This document shows positions 1 to 9,732 of a stretch of DNA of 64,000 nt, piece after piece. A program made the translations under genes and the position numbers. The DNA comes from Streptomyces hygroscopicus. GTDB lineage: Bacteria; Actinomycetota; Actinomycetes; Streptomycetales; Streptomycetaceae. The notes beneath the pieces are model-generated. The model had not been told where the DNA came from. It searched no databases and saw nothing but the letters and a program-made list of their open reading frames with translations. The stretch lies in contig CP018627.1 in assembly GCA_002021875.1 (NCBI GenBank), positions 2,356,001 to 2,420,000 of the forward strand, in the 5' to 3' direction. The first letter of the stretch is position 1, and the number at the start of each line of letters is the position of its first letter.

Positions 1-278
1 CACCAGCACGGAGCCGCGACCGGCCGAAAAGGGGGAGGCACCGGCAGGACGAACCGGACGATCACGCCATCGGTCGATCCCGAGGAGGACTGACGACCAA
101 AGTCCATCTCGCCTGCGACGGCAAGAGTCGTCCTCTTGCCATTCTCGTGACACCGGGCCAGCGTCACGACAGCATTTGTGCACGGACTCTGCTGGAGCGG
201 ATTCGCGTCCCGCGCACCGGCCTTGGCCGGCCACGCTGCAGGCCCGCCCATGTGATCGCAGACAAGGCATACAGCTGA
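1..278 (+). pseudogene. IS5-family transposase, central fragment
   Basis: One plus-strand frame reads the core of an IS5-type DDE transposase: GGLTTKVHLACDG near 84-122, LVTPGQRHDS near 146-175, and VIADKAYS ending at a TGA at 276-278. The fragment starts before the window edge and has no N-terminus in view. After KAYS the family continues with the remaining catalytic region, but the sequence here changes abruptly, so the copy is truncated by rearrangement. Positions 279-568 hold no gene I can support. Confidence 0.75.
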
Positions 279-1571
279 GCTTCGGGCGGGACGCCTTCGC
301 GCCGCTGGCGACGTCGACGTGGATGTCGCCACGGTCGACGCCGTGGCGGAGGAGCGCGTCGATCTGATGATCAGGGTTCTGGTCGGCCGTCGAGGTGCGG
401 CAGTAGCCGATGAGCATCGTCGAAAACTACCCGAAGGACCGTTCTCCGACGTTGATTCCCGACGCGAGTTACCGACACTGCCCACCTGCGGGTTCCTGTT
501 CAGCAGGGTGAGTGTCGGCAGACGAATGGCACCCTCAAGTGATCAATGCACCACCCACGGATGATCATGTGATCGTGGAGGCACAGGTGCGTGACTACGG
601 GTTTTCGCCAGCTCAACAGGATGAGATCTGGAGACGCTGGCGTGAGGGGCAGTCGTTCAGCTTGATCGGGCGGGCGCTCGGGGCACCGATGCATCACGCC
701 CGCCGGTTCCTGTACCAGACCGGCGGCGTCCGCCTCACCCCGCAGACGCGATCACAGCGGCATCTGACGGACAGCGAGCGCGAGGAGATATCCCGCGGCA
801 TCGCCGCCGGAGAATCTGCCCGACAGTTGGCCCGGCGACTGGGCAGATCACCTTCGACCGTCTCCCGTGAGATCGCCCGCAATGGCGGCCGGGACCGCTA
901 CCGTGCCGCGTCCGCCGATGCGGCTGCCTACGCACGTGGGCGCCGACCTAAGCAGGCCAAGCTCGCCCAACGGCGCGCTCTGCGTGCCCTGGTGGGGGCC
1001 AAGCTGGCTCTGTGCTGGTCGCCTGAACAGATCGCAGGATCTGCGACGTCAGTTCCCCGGTGACGACTCCCTGCAGATATCGCACGAAGCGATCTACCTC
1101 TCGCTCTACGACCCTCGCCGGCGCCACGCGATCGACCGCAACCTCACCCAGCGGCTTCGGTCAGCCAGGCCCATGCGCCGCCCGAAAATCGCCCGCCGAC
1201 CCACCGGGCGGGTCATCATCCGCGGCATGGTGTCCATCAACGCCTGCCCCGCCGAGGTCGAGAACCGCAAGGTTCCCGGCCATTGGGAGGGCGACCTCGT
1301 GATGGGCATCCGGCCCTCGGCGGTCGCCACGCTCGTCGAGCGCACCAGCCGCTACACGGCCATCGTTGCGCTGCCGGACGGCATCAAGGCTGAGCAGGTC
1401 ACTCCGCACCTCACCAGGAGTCTTCTCGACATCCCGCCCCAGTTGCGGCGGACGCTCACCTGGGACCGGGGTCGAGAGATGGCCGAGCACCAGGCCATCA
1501 CCGCCGAGACCGGATTGCCGATCTACCTCTGCAAGCCGCGCAGCCCGTGGCAGCGCGGCACCAACGAGAAC

Positions 1572-1823
1572 GCCTATTGGTGCAGTCTTGGCGGGCCGGC
1601 CTCCTTCGACGGGAGAGGTCCGGTGGGACCGCTGGGTGACTCGGAGAACACGTGCCAGAAGGCTTTCCGTTGATATGTCCACGGCGGTCCACAGGGCGAG
1701 AGCCCTGGCCGGGAGTGACTTGATAGAAGCCTGCTGAGCTGTCAACCCGCAATAGGTCTGTCCCCTGGCCGGGGCCCTCGCATCTGTCCCGTCATCCGTG
1801 GCAACAGACAAGAGGACAACTCG
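1572..1823 (+). ncRNA. Candidate bridge-RNA region of the IS110 element
   Basis: In IS110-group elements the non-coding left end encodes a structured guide (bridge) RNA that pairs with target and donor DNA. This 252-bp stretch is in that position, directly before the transposase start, and contains compact stems such as CAGGGC-gaga-GCCCTG at 1692-1707. The RNA is inferred from position and family only. Target-binding and donor-binding loops were not resolved by eye. Confidence 0.35.
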
Positions 1824-2883
1824 ATGGTGACAGTGGGGATCGACCCGCACAAGCACGTCCACGTTGCCGTAGCAGTCGGCGCCGACGGCAAGCGGCTGAG
1901 TCGGCCGCTGACGGTCAAGAACGACGCGGTCTTGATCAGTGTGCTTTTCAAGTGGATCCGTTCGATCGCCGACGGTATGCCGGTCATCTGGGCTATCGAG
2001 GACGGCCGCGGCTTCGCCCGCGGCCTGGCCGACGACCTGCTGCTGGCCGGCCACGAGGTGGTCTGGGTCCCCACCCGGCTGATGGCCGCTCACCGCAAGC
2101 TGCACGCCGCCACGGGCTCCAAGTCCGACCTCCTCGACGCTGCCGCGGTTGCCCACGCCGCTCTCGCCACCCCTGGCCTGGACCGTCACCGCATCGACGA
2201 CCGCGTCCGCGAACTGCGCGTCCTGGTCGACCTCCGCACCGATCTCGTCAGGCGCCGCACCATGGTGATCAACCAGGTCAAGGCATACACCCACCTCTGG
2301 CTCGACCACACCCCGGGCGACCTGACCCGCACCCCCGGAATGACCGCGCTGACGACATTCCTGGAAAACTTGAACCTCGGCCCGCACGTGCGCCGGGTAC
2401 TGACCGAAATGATCAGCGAGGCAGCCGAGCTCAACCAGCGCATTCGTGATCTTGAATCCACGATCCGGGAACTCGTCACCCCGCTGGCCCCGCCCTGCTG
2501 GAGATCACCGGGATCAGCCATGTCTCGGCGGCGGTCTTGCTCGCTGAAGTCGGCGACATCACCCGGTTCGCCAGCTCAGCCAAGCTCGCCCGCTACACCG
2601 GATGCGCTCCGATCCCCGTCTACTCGTCCGACAAGGAACGCCACCGCCTGCACACCGCGGCGGCAATCGACGACTCAACAGCGTGCTCTACACCATGGCG
2701 ATCGTCCAGCAGAGGTTCCATCCTGGCGCGCGGGAACTACTGGATCGCCACACACCCACGAAGGGCGCCCGAGGCACCCGGCGCATACTCAAGCGCCGCC
2801 TCATCGACGTCATCCACCGCGCAATGGTCCGCGACCGAGCTTCCTGGCGACACCACGTCACGGAGCACCAGCTCATCGTTTGA
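1824..2883 (+). pseudogene. IS110-family transposase with two frameshifts
   Basis: It starts at ATG 1824 with the RuvC-like DEDD domain (GIDPHKHVHVAVAV at residues 4-17, then AIEDGRGFARGL, then GSKSDLLDAAAVA). It continues into the coiled middle part and the C-terminal Tnp domain (LLEITGISHVSAAVLLAEVG, ARYTGCAPIPV, RRLNSVLYTMAIVQ). Two single-base losses break it: one near 2493 (a C lost in the LAPALL codons) and one near 2655, just before RGGNRRLNS. The element is therefore probably immobile unless helped by a relative. Confidence 0.85.
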
Positions 2884-3272
2884 CATAGAAGCATCAACCG
2901 GTTGCTTCGGCAGTACCTCCCCAAGGGGGCGGACCTTCGCACGTTCAGCCAGGCCGCTCTGAACGCCATCGCCCATGACCTCAACCACCGTCCACGCAAG
3001 ATCCATGGCTACCGCACTCCGGCAGAGGTCTACGCTGACCTCCTGAACTGCGGTGATGCAGTGACCGCTTGAGCTCGCCATCGTTTCCCGACACTTACCC
3101 CGGCATCAACAGAGGTCGGAATCGGCTCTCTTTGGTCTCCAAGGCCACCCGGCCCCTACGATGGGCCGCGAGGACCTACGTCGGCCGCTTGCAGGTCGCG
3201 GGCCAAGGAGTCGAGTGGCCGAGGCACCTGAGCGAGCTGGCACTTCGGCTGGTGGTTCAAGTTCGGTCCGTC

Positions 3273-4765
3273 CTACGCGTGGTCCGGCAGTCGGCCGGTG
3301 TAATAGCGGATGTCGTCGCCGTCGCCGTCGAGGCTCGCCGCCCACGCGGCAAGTGTCTCGAGTGAGGAGGCGTCGGCCAATACAGCGGCGGCCAGGCCGG
3401 ACCGTCGGCCGGCGTACTCGGTGAGTTCGTGCCACTGCTCCTCGCGCATCGACAGGTACCGGAGGGCCGGTATTCCGGCGAGCACCTCGATGTCCCTCAC
3501 CTTCGCCCGGGACAGGTCCAGCCCGTACAACTGGGGGCAGTTGCGCAGCGGGGCCAGGGAGAGGGCCTCGACCGTCTCGGCCTGCTGCACTGTCACGGCT
3601 GCCAGTGTGGGGTGGCCGGCCAGCGGCGCCAGTTCCGCGTCGCAGGTCACGTACGCATGGTGCACGGGAGCCTCCGCCGCCGCGTCCACGCCGTCGGATC
3701 CACCGTCGGCGGTGTCCCTGTGAGCCGTGTCGCCGTGGCGCCGGGGCAGCCCCGTCTCGATCCACAGCTGCCCGTCCTCGGCGGCGACGTCACATCGGTA
3801 GTCACCTCGCTCCAGCGCCGCCAGGTGCAGCCGCAGCAGCTCGGTCACCGAGTCGGCCACGTACACGGGGCCGACATCGTGGTGCATCCCCACCCGGATC
3901 ACTTGACCTGGACGCCCGCCTTCGGCCGGGTCCATGTCGACAGCCAGGAAGTCACCACCGGTGCTCTCCGCGAAGACGATCCAGCCGCGGCGGTCGGCCG
4001 AGAACCGCACGGTGGGGCGCGGCATGCCGTCGGAGCGCACCGAATCGAGCGTGTGGTACTTCCAGGTGTTGTCCGCCGCCCACCAGTGGTCCGCGTGGTG
4101 CAGGGAGACCACCTGGGGCAGGTCCAGCCAGATGTGGCGGTCGAAGAGCCGTAGACCGCCGTCCCCGTCGGCCACGGCGTACAGTGCGCGCAGGTCATCC
4201 GGGAGCGGCACGCCCAGCGCCCGCTCGGCGTACTCGATCTCATCGGCCAACTGGGGAACAGGCAGCGTCTCGAGTCCTGGCCCTCGCTCGAAGATCTCTT
4301 CCCGCTTGCGCAGGTACGCCGACAGCAGCCGCACCGCCTCCTGCGGATCCCCCGCCTGCGTCGGGTCCGTGGGGCCGGCCTGAAGATCACCAGCGTCGGG
4401 CGGCCGGACGTCGGGTCGCAGGACATAAACATGGCCCGCCTCGCCTCGCCCGGCTGCCGCACGATCGCCCGGCTGGTCATCGCCTCGAACCGGCCGTCGG
4501 GATGTGCCACAAGTTCGATCGTCAGCTCATCGGCACCGGTGTCGTCCAGCTCGAAAATTCGCCTAAAGTACTCGGGGGTGCGCATGGATCCGGGGCGCGA
4601 CTTGCCGTTGGCGAGAACGTTGACCGCTCCGTGACCGCCCGTGCCGTGCCGGTCGGCATGGGCGCTGATTGACGCCCGCTGCCACCCCTTGGGTGCCCCT
4701 TTGGCCATGCTGTGCGCCATGCGCTGCAACAGTGCGGTGATTTCAGGGTTCTGTGGGCTGGTCAT
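3273..4765 (-). pseudogene. SUKH (SMI1/KNR4) family protein, frameshifted
   Basis: Leftward gene. The ATG at 4765 follows a GAGAG ribosome site, which makes it a better start than an in-frame ATG 69 bp upstream. The N-terminal part (ITALLQRMAHSMAKGAPKGW ... FELDDTGADELTIELVAHPDG) resembles YezG/DUF600-like immunity domains. It is followed by a SUKH domain (ALGVPLPDDLRALYAVADGD, IWLDLPQVV) and a leucine-rich tail (GLDLSRAKVRDIEVLAGIPA). The first part runs into a wrong frame near 4385; the second is open from ATG 4334. One base change would rejoin them into a protein of about 500 residues. SUKH proteins often serve as immunity proteins against polymorphic toxins, but no toxin gene is seen nearby. 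Confidence 0.7.
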
Positions 4766-5016
4766 GCGGCTCTCTTTCGAAAGTCGGGTCACATCGTCCT
4801 GTGTGTGGCTTATTACAGCGTCAGCCACCGACAATGAGCATTATTCAGAAAATATCGCGTCTGATGTTTCGCATCAACCGCCAAGCCGGAAGTTCAGATA
4901 TGCGAAAAAATCTGAGTCGTGTCGGCTGAACTATCTCACCGGATCGGCTTGGGCGTAAAGGTAAAGAAGCGGCCCCTTCGCGTAAGTTCGTCTCCTCTGT
5001 TGGGACGTGGCTTACG

Positions 5017-5573
5017 GTGGGACTGTTGCGGTATCAATCTACTACGGGGCTTGCTGCCGACCAGATCGAGGAGCTCGTCGCCCGCGTCTGGCAAATCACT
5101 TACTGCATCAGGAAACGAGGGCGACCTCCGGTTCTCGGGCTATATCGTGCGGTCGTGCTCACGTTGGTGTACGTCCGACAGAATCTAGATCAGGCCCAGT
5201 GGGTAATCTGATTGGGGTGAGTCAGCCGACCATATCGAGAATTTGCCGGAAGATGCTCCCGCTGATCGGCCAGGCTCTGTGCTTGCATGTCCCGGATATC
5301 GAAGAGGCCATCCGTGGCCGACTCGTGCTGGTCGATGGAACCGATGTCCCGACCGGAAACCGTGCCGGCCACGACGTCAATTACAATGGCAAGCGTCGCC
5401 GTGCCGGGCTGAATATCCAGATTTCCGCTGATGTCAAGGGCGGCCTGCTGGGTATTTCCGTACCTCTGCGTGGGTCAATTCATGACCGCAAAGCGTTCAC
5501 CGAGTGCGGTTGGGAATCCCGCCTGGCAGACACTGCAGTCATAGCTGATCCTACGTACCAGGGAACTCACGCA
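5017..5573 (+). pseudogene. IS5-family (DDE_Tnp_4 type) transposase, copy 1, truncated
   Basis: GTG 5017 opens the N-terminal helix-turn-helix part (YQSTTGLAADQIEELVARVW, then RGRPPVLGLYRAVVLTLVYV). A frame change near 5203 leads into GVSQPTISRICRKMLPLIGQ, LVLVDGTDVPTGNRAGHDV and GLLGISVPLRGSIHDRKAF. The copy stops after DPTYQGTHA at about 5573 and abuts the tail of the recombinase gene on the other strand. Two further relics of the same element lie at 45886-46528 and 61605-62135. Confidence 0.85.
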
Positions 5574-5574
5574 G

Positions 5575-6536
5575 TAGAGCTCGCTGTCCAACCGCAGGTC
5601 TGGCTGGTCAGGGGCAAGATCTTCGATCGTGGACCAGAAATGGCTCGCAAGGTGCCGGGAGAGATTATCCAGTGTCGAATAGTCCAGCTCGGGCTTGCGC
5701 CGGTCCAGGTAGGCGATGAGCAACTGCCGGATGCCGGTGTGCCGGATCTCGTAGCGGTCGACCATCTCCTCGACCGTCAACCGTCCCGTCAGCAGCGCAG
5801 CTTTCAGCGTCGCGGGCCCGTGAGAGGGGAAGTGCCCCATCTCATGGAGCACCTGCCAGGCAAGGTGTCCAGGGAACCGGCTTCCGGCACCGCGTTGGCC
5901 GAGCACCAACCCTTGGCGGCGGCACTCGCACGCGTGGTGCAGAAACGACGACGGCGTCAGGTCTCCCAGCGCGATGCCTTGGGTGGTGAGGGCCACCGTG
6001 ACGTCGAACAGCGCGACCCCGTGGTGGACCGAGTTCACCGGTTTGTCATGGACATCGACCCAGAATTTGTCGAGCAACGGGTCGTTCTGGGCGGTCAGGA
6101 AGCGCTGGCCGTAGCACAAGAACGTGTTCGAGCGAAAAGCTTCAAGGGACGGTTGGATGACCCGCAGGCAGAACAGGCAGGCGGCGCCCACTCCGATCTG
6201 GCTCTTCTCCTTGCGTGTCGATTGCAGACCGGCGACAGGGCGCCCGAGCTCGTTGAAGCCGCTGGCCTCCCACCGCTGCTGCCAGCTCTCGCCGGGGAAG
6301 CCTTCCAGATGCCGGAGGAGGTCCCGGGCGCCGCGGCTTCGGCGCCAACGATTGTCCGCTGACTTCGTTGGCCACGTCGCGCGTATCGCCGCAGCTATTT
6401 CCTCTGCAGAGGCGCAAGAGAGATCACCTTGAGGCCGCGGAGGAAAGGCCGGGGCCGGCGCCGGGGCAGCGTTCAGACTGATGAAGCGGCTGCCGCCCTT
6501 CTTGCTCTGCCGGATCGCGGAGCCGGGCTCAACCAC
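5575..6536 (-). pseudogene. Large tyrosine recombinase (module A, third gene), C-terminus lost
   Basis: GTG 6536 overlaps the end of the preceding recombinase gene by 8 bp, so the two were coupled. The roughly 320 residues present (FPGESWQQRWEASGFNELGR, FCLRVIQPSLEAFRSNTF, DPLLDKFWVDV, ALTTQGIALGDLTPSSFLHH) align end to end with the N-terminal part of the 802-residue recombinase at 40107-42515. The catalytic R-HxxR-H-Y half is missing: the gene is cut at about 5575 by the IS5-type relic. What remains can bind DNA at most and cannot cleave it. Confidence 0.8.
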
Positions 6537-7702
6537 CGAACACCGCCCTGACGTCGCCGGGGTTGTAACCGGTGGCGTAAGTGCGCTGCGGGCGGGGTCG
6601 CGTGTAGTGCTCTTGCAGCTTGTCGTGCATGTCCTCTACCCGCGCGGTCAGGTAGCGGCCGGTCGTGTCGAGATGTGCATGACGCAAGATCGTCTGCACC
6701 TCGGCGAGGGTGAGCCGGTCGTCCCCTGCCATCCGGGTCGCAGCTGTGTGCCTGGCGTCGTGCAGGGTCCAGTCCGTGCCGAGCTTGTCGTTAGCCCGCT
6801 GAAGGATGCGCCGCATCGCCCAGTAGGTCAAAGGTCTGGACTCACCACGGCGCGTGCGCCATATCGGCTGGGCTGGCGTCGGCAGCCCGTCGGAGGCGAG
6901 GTAGCTGCCGAAATAGCGGAAGGCGTTCGGGGAGGCCGGCACGGCTTGGCGGATACGTGTGCCCTTGATCACATAGACGAGCTGCCCCGGCCAGTCGACA
7001 TCTCCGAGACCGACCGCCAACAGCTCGCTCGCCCTGGCCCCCGGAAGAGACGTAGAACTCCAGCAGAGCACGGTCGCGGTCGCAGCCCATCGCGGCGAAC
7101 AGCTCATCCCACTGGTGATCCGGGATCGCCCGCGGAGCCTGGACAGGCACCTTCTGCCGCAGCCGGCCTCGGCGGAAAGTCGGCGCCGGCTCCAGCGGGG
7201 AGCGATGCGCGAGCGCTTGCCTGCGCTCTCTTGACGCCGGAACCGGATTGCTCACCGGGCCGACCCCGAAGCGCGCGTGAAAGGCGTAGAAGCCACTGAT
7301 CACGGTCAGATTATGGTTGATCGTTCTGGGCGCGTAGCCCTCCCGCAGCGACGGTTTACCGGTCTTCAAGTTCACCGCCCCCGGCGGCGGCGAGTCGTTC
7401 CGCTTACGAAGCCGCTGTGGATTGCGGGCCTCTCGCAGCCAGCCCACGAGCAGCGCGACCTCAGCCTCGGTGGCCTTCTCCCACGGCGTCCGCAAGATCC
7501 ACAGCAGCCGGTGCCACCGCAACAGGTCATACCCATAGCTACGGCACGTCAGCGAACTGACGTCCCCCAGCATCAAATCCCGCAGGTAGACACTGACTGG
7601 CTCAACCTCTCTGCCGTCACCGTCCACCACGACGAACGGAAGGTGGGGCGAGGAACCCGTAACCACCGCGCCAACCTCTGGAACCGAGCGCTTTCCCTCC
7701 AT
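6529..7702 (-). pseudogene. Tyrosine recombinase (module A, second gene), frameshifted
   Basis: The start is taken at ATG 7702 because it matches the start of the homologue at 36238 (both read M-x-G then ...VGAVV). It has a SAM-like core-binding domain (VYLRDLMLGDVSSLTCRSYG, YAPRTINHNLTVISGFYAF) and then a catalytic domain. The second half carries the active-site arginine region (ARASELLAVGLGDVDW) and the box LHDARHTAATRMAGD ... ILRHAHLDTTGRYL. A frameshift near 7050, in the codons before ARASELL, separates the two halves. The gene ends in TGA, overlapping the next recombinase start. Confidence 0.85.
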
Positions 7703-7771
7703 CAGGGCACGCCTTACGTCTTCCACCACACCACGCTCCTGGAGAGACCAAGCGGATCGCTTGGTTCACGA

Positions 7772-8017
7772 TCAAGACATGGTGCAGTTAACAGGTCGCC
7801 ACCAGCACAGCAGGTCCATCCCGTACGACCGCAATGTCGAGGCGGGGTTCCCGGACGCTTGCAGATCAGCGAAGTACACCTCCGCCGCCCAGACGCCCCT
7901 GCCGCCGGCGTCGAGCAGCCGGTACGGCTCCCACGCGTCACCGGTCTCGACCAGGCACCCGGCTTCGGGCAGCACGAGACCCCTCAGGTCCCTGCCGGGA
8001 CACTTCACGTCGGCCAT
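7772..8017 (-). pseudogene. Tyrosine recombinase (module A, first gene), N-terminal remnant
   Basis: ATG 8017 starts an 81-codon frame. Its final part (VWAAEVYFADLQASGNPAST, then LRSYGMDLLCWW) is the core-binding region of an actinobacterial tyrosine recombinase, comparable to LTCRSYGYDLLRWHRLLW in the next gene. It breaks off directly after this motif (RPVNCTMS-stop), so most of the enzyme has been deleted. Position and orientation suggest it was the first of three consecutive recombinase genes reading left. Confidence 0.6.
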
Positions 8018-8032
8018 GCCCGGAAGCTAGCA

Positions 8033-8050
8033 GACAAGCCGCTGACCTGC
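8033..8050 (+). repeat. 18-nt motif shared with 46987-47004 (inverted)
   Basis: GACAAGCCGCTGACCTGC at 8033-8050 occurs exactly, in reverse complement, at 46987-47004. Here it lies 16 bp upstream of the first recombinase start (8017). The neighbouring bases are also partly alike (a GCAGA stretch on one side). It could be a recombinase site, a promoter element, or the edge of a shared mobile segment. Confidence 0.5.
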
Positions 8051-8077
8051 GAAGGCGCTTCTTTTAGTTCAGTCAAC

Positions 8078-8290
8078 ATGTCGCCGCGGCCAACGCCGCC
8101 TTGATCGAGGCTCAGGCCCGGGTGCCGATCGTGCACTTCTGGGGCAAAAGGCTGCTCGCCTCTGTCGACGGCCTGCGCTTCGTCGTCCCCGTGCGCACCA
8201 TCAACGCCGGGCCCTCGCCCAAGTACTTCGCGAAGAAGAAGGGAATCACGTGGCTAAACGCGATCAATGATCAGGTGATCGGGATCGCGA
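8078..8290 (+). pseudogene. Tn3-family transposase fragment
   Basis: The frame through 8101 reads AAANAALIEAQARVPIVHFW, then LLASVDGLRFVVPVRTINAG, then GITWLNAINDQVIGI. This is a conserved stretch of the Tn3-type TnpA catalytic domain. Both ends are lost: nothing of TnpA is recognisable before about 8078 or after about 8290. No Tn3 ends were found beside it. Confidence 0.8.
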
Positions 8291-8400
8291 AGTGCCTAGC
8301 TCCGCAGCCGAGCAGCACGAACTCATGCGGCAGCAGAACGTCGGGGCCATGGGCCCAGTCGGCTGCGGCAGCGACTGACCAAAAACTGAGGCATAGCGCG

Positions 8401-8431
8401 GCGGGCCACCGCCATGATGGAGGTGGCCCGC
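8401..8431. terminator. Hairpin before the orphan gene at 8455
   Basis: Perfect 10-bp stem GCGGGCCACC / GGTGGCCCGC with an 11-nt loop, and no T-run. It lies 23 bp before the start codon of the next gene and overlaps its likely leader. It could be a terminator that shields the gene, or a leader structure that controls it. Confidence 0.4.
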
Positions 8432-8454
8432 AGTCGCACAAGAAGGACTATGTG

Positions 8455-8964
8455 ATGAGCGCACTGATGCACGCGACCAGCGCGACGGTGTTCGTGGACG
8501 CTACCACTATCGACCTGGTGGGAGAGTCCACCGTGGTCGAGTTCAAGCCCGACTGGACCAGCAACGCGCTGGTCGCCCCCGACCCGTCCGGCGACGGCGC
8601 CCGCATCCTGACCGGACAGGAGATCGGCGATATGGCGGTGACCGCCCAGCTGTGGGACAGCGAGCCGCCGCTGGTCGACCATCTGGACGACTGGCAGGAC
8701 GTCGCCGAGGTGTCCGTCGCCTGGCGCTCCCCGTACATCGACTTCAGCACGGACAGCGAGGAGCCCACCCCCGCGCAGCGCCTGGAGTTGCCCGACCCCG
8801 GTGACTACCGGCTGCGTGTCCACGGACGGCGCCGCGACGAAGGCGACGACCGCGAGGAAGATGACCCGGAGGAGGAGTACCTGATCCAGGTGTGGCCCGC
8901 CCCCCACGGCATCGAGCGGGTCATCAGGACGACCAGCGCCACGGCCCGCCACTGGTGCAAGTAG
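8455..8964 (+). CDS. Conserved-looking hypothetical protein, acidic, 169 residues
   Basis: ATG 8455 follows an AGAAGGA ribosome site at 8441-8447. The product begins MSALMHATSATVFVDATTID and looks beta-rich (TVVEFKPDW, SVAWRSPYIDFS, YRLRVHGRR). It has an acidic linker near residues 132-146 (RRDEGDDREEDDPEEEY) and ends in RHWCK. I see no signal peptide, membrane segment or catalytic motif and do not recognise the family. It stands alone between a Tn3 scrap and an IS1380 relic. The frame also runs upstream through the Tn3 fragment, but the ribosome site argues against a fusion. Confidence 0.7.
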   Translation: MSALMHATSATVFVDATTIDLVGESTVVEFKPDWTSNALVAPDPSGDGARILTGQEIGDMAVTAQLWDSEPPLVDHLDDWQDVAEVSVAWRSPYIDFSTDSEEPTPAQRLELPDPGDYRLRVHGRRRDEGDDREEDDPEEEYLIQVWPAPHGIERVIRTTSATARHWCK

Positions 8965-9235
8965 ACAGCCGAACCCGAGATTGGTGCGTCTTGCTGCAAG
9001 ACTCCGCCGTACGATCCTGCGCCACCCTCCAAGAGCTCCAGGGCCTCGGCTCGAAGCTGAGGCCGCCAAGCTCCGCGCCGAGCTGGGCCAGGCCCGCACG
9101 GTCATCGAGGTCCCGAGAGGAGTGTCCTTGTGGCTTCGGCAGATGAACCCCTGACAGAGCGGTGCTTCCCGGTAGCGAAGGTTTCCTCGATCGGGTGAAT
9201 CTGTTCCGCGGCTCCGGGTCGTGAAATCGCTGGTG

Positions 9236-9618
9236 AGACAGGGTTCTACCCGGATAACGGTGCCCAGGATGACCGCGCGGCCCGGCTGGAGCAGCTCCCT
9301 GCCCTCGCGGGTGATCTCTCTTTTCCCCCCACGCGCGGGGCACAGCACGATCTCGAAGGCGTAGGTGCCTGCTTCCGGGTCCTCGGACAGCTCCCGGCGC
9401 ACCGTCTCGGCCGTGGGCAGCTCCTCGATCCGCTCCCAGTCCAGTTCCCAGTGGCCGCAGTACGGCGAGTTCCACGCCCACACGGTCACGCCGTGCCGGT
9501 CGGCGAGGCCCTGTGCGAAGGCGCGGACGACGGCGGCCCGGGTCGGGGCGAGCTTGGCGTACTCGCGCAGCGGGCTCGGGGCGCCCTTGGGCTTTGGGGG
9601 GGATCCCCCAACGAACAT
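9236..9618 (-). pseudogene. Hypothetical protein fragment beside the IS1380 relic
   Basis: The leftward frame from ATG 9618 reads a protein-like stretch: LREYAKLAPTRAAVVRAFAQ, ADRHGVTVWAWNSPYCGHWE, WERIEELPTAETVRRELSED, GTYAFEIVLCPARGG. Composition and codon use are those of a real gene, but I cannot name the family. The end past about 9236 decays into unrelated sequence, and the front is cut close to the IS1380 relic. The rest of 8966-9732 shows no other gene. Confidence 0.4.
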
Positions 9619-9732
9619 ACGTGATCTTGCCTGGTTGAAGAGACCAACCTGCACGGTGATATCTGTTGGTTTGCCCAGCTTTACCACGGGTGCGGTTCCG
9701 GTCGGGCCTTGAGGGCGGGGTGGACAGGGGTG

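Larger units (their letters stand above)
1572..2892 (+). mobile_element. IS110-family insertion sequence inside the IS30 gene
   Basis: The limits come from where the interrupted IS30 frame stops and resumes (1571 and 2893), which gives an element of about 1321 bp. It has a 252-bp non-coding left part (1572-1823), one transposase gene (1824-2883) and only about 9 bp after the stop. No inverted repeats or target duplication are visible, as is usual for IS110 elements. A GC dinucleotide occurs at both junctions and could be the exchanged core. The asymmetric layout, long on the left and short on the right, is that of the IS110 group rather than the IS1111 group. Confidence 0.8.
569..3072 (+). 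pseudogene. IS30-family transposase split by an IS110 element
   Basis: Two separated pieces make one IS30-type transposase. Piece 1 (569-1571, GTG start at 569) has the IS30 helix-turn-helix (LTDSEREEISRGIA, then LGRSPSTVSREIARNGG) and the start of the DDE core (HWEGDLVMGI, TWDRGREMAEH, RSPWQRGTNEN). A frameshift lies near 1033, after EQIAG. Piece 2 (2893-3072) carries the expected C-terminal continuation, INRLLRQYLPKGADL through LNHRPRKIHGYRTPAEV. The 1321 bp between them is an IS110-type element inserted right after the TNEN motif. Without it the two pieces would join in frame. Confidence 0.9.

Noticed and set aside
1161..2387. Long leftward open frame (408 codons) across the IS30 and IS110 genes
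   Set aside because: It is the antisense of two well-supported transposases; composition follows the codon positions of the opposite strand and no motif is present.
5475..5574. Last part of the recombinase frame of module A
   Set aside because: These codons are antisense to the IS5 relic; the homology to the intact recombinase ends at about 5575.
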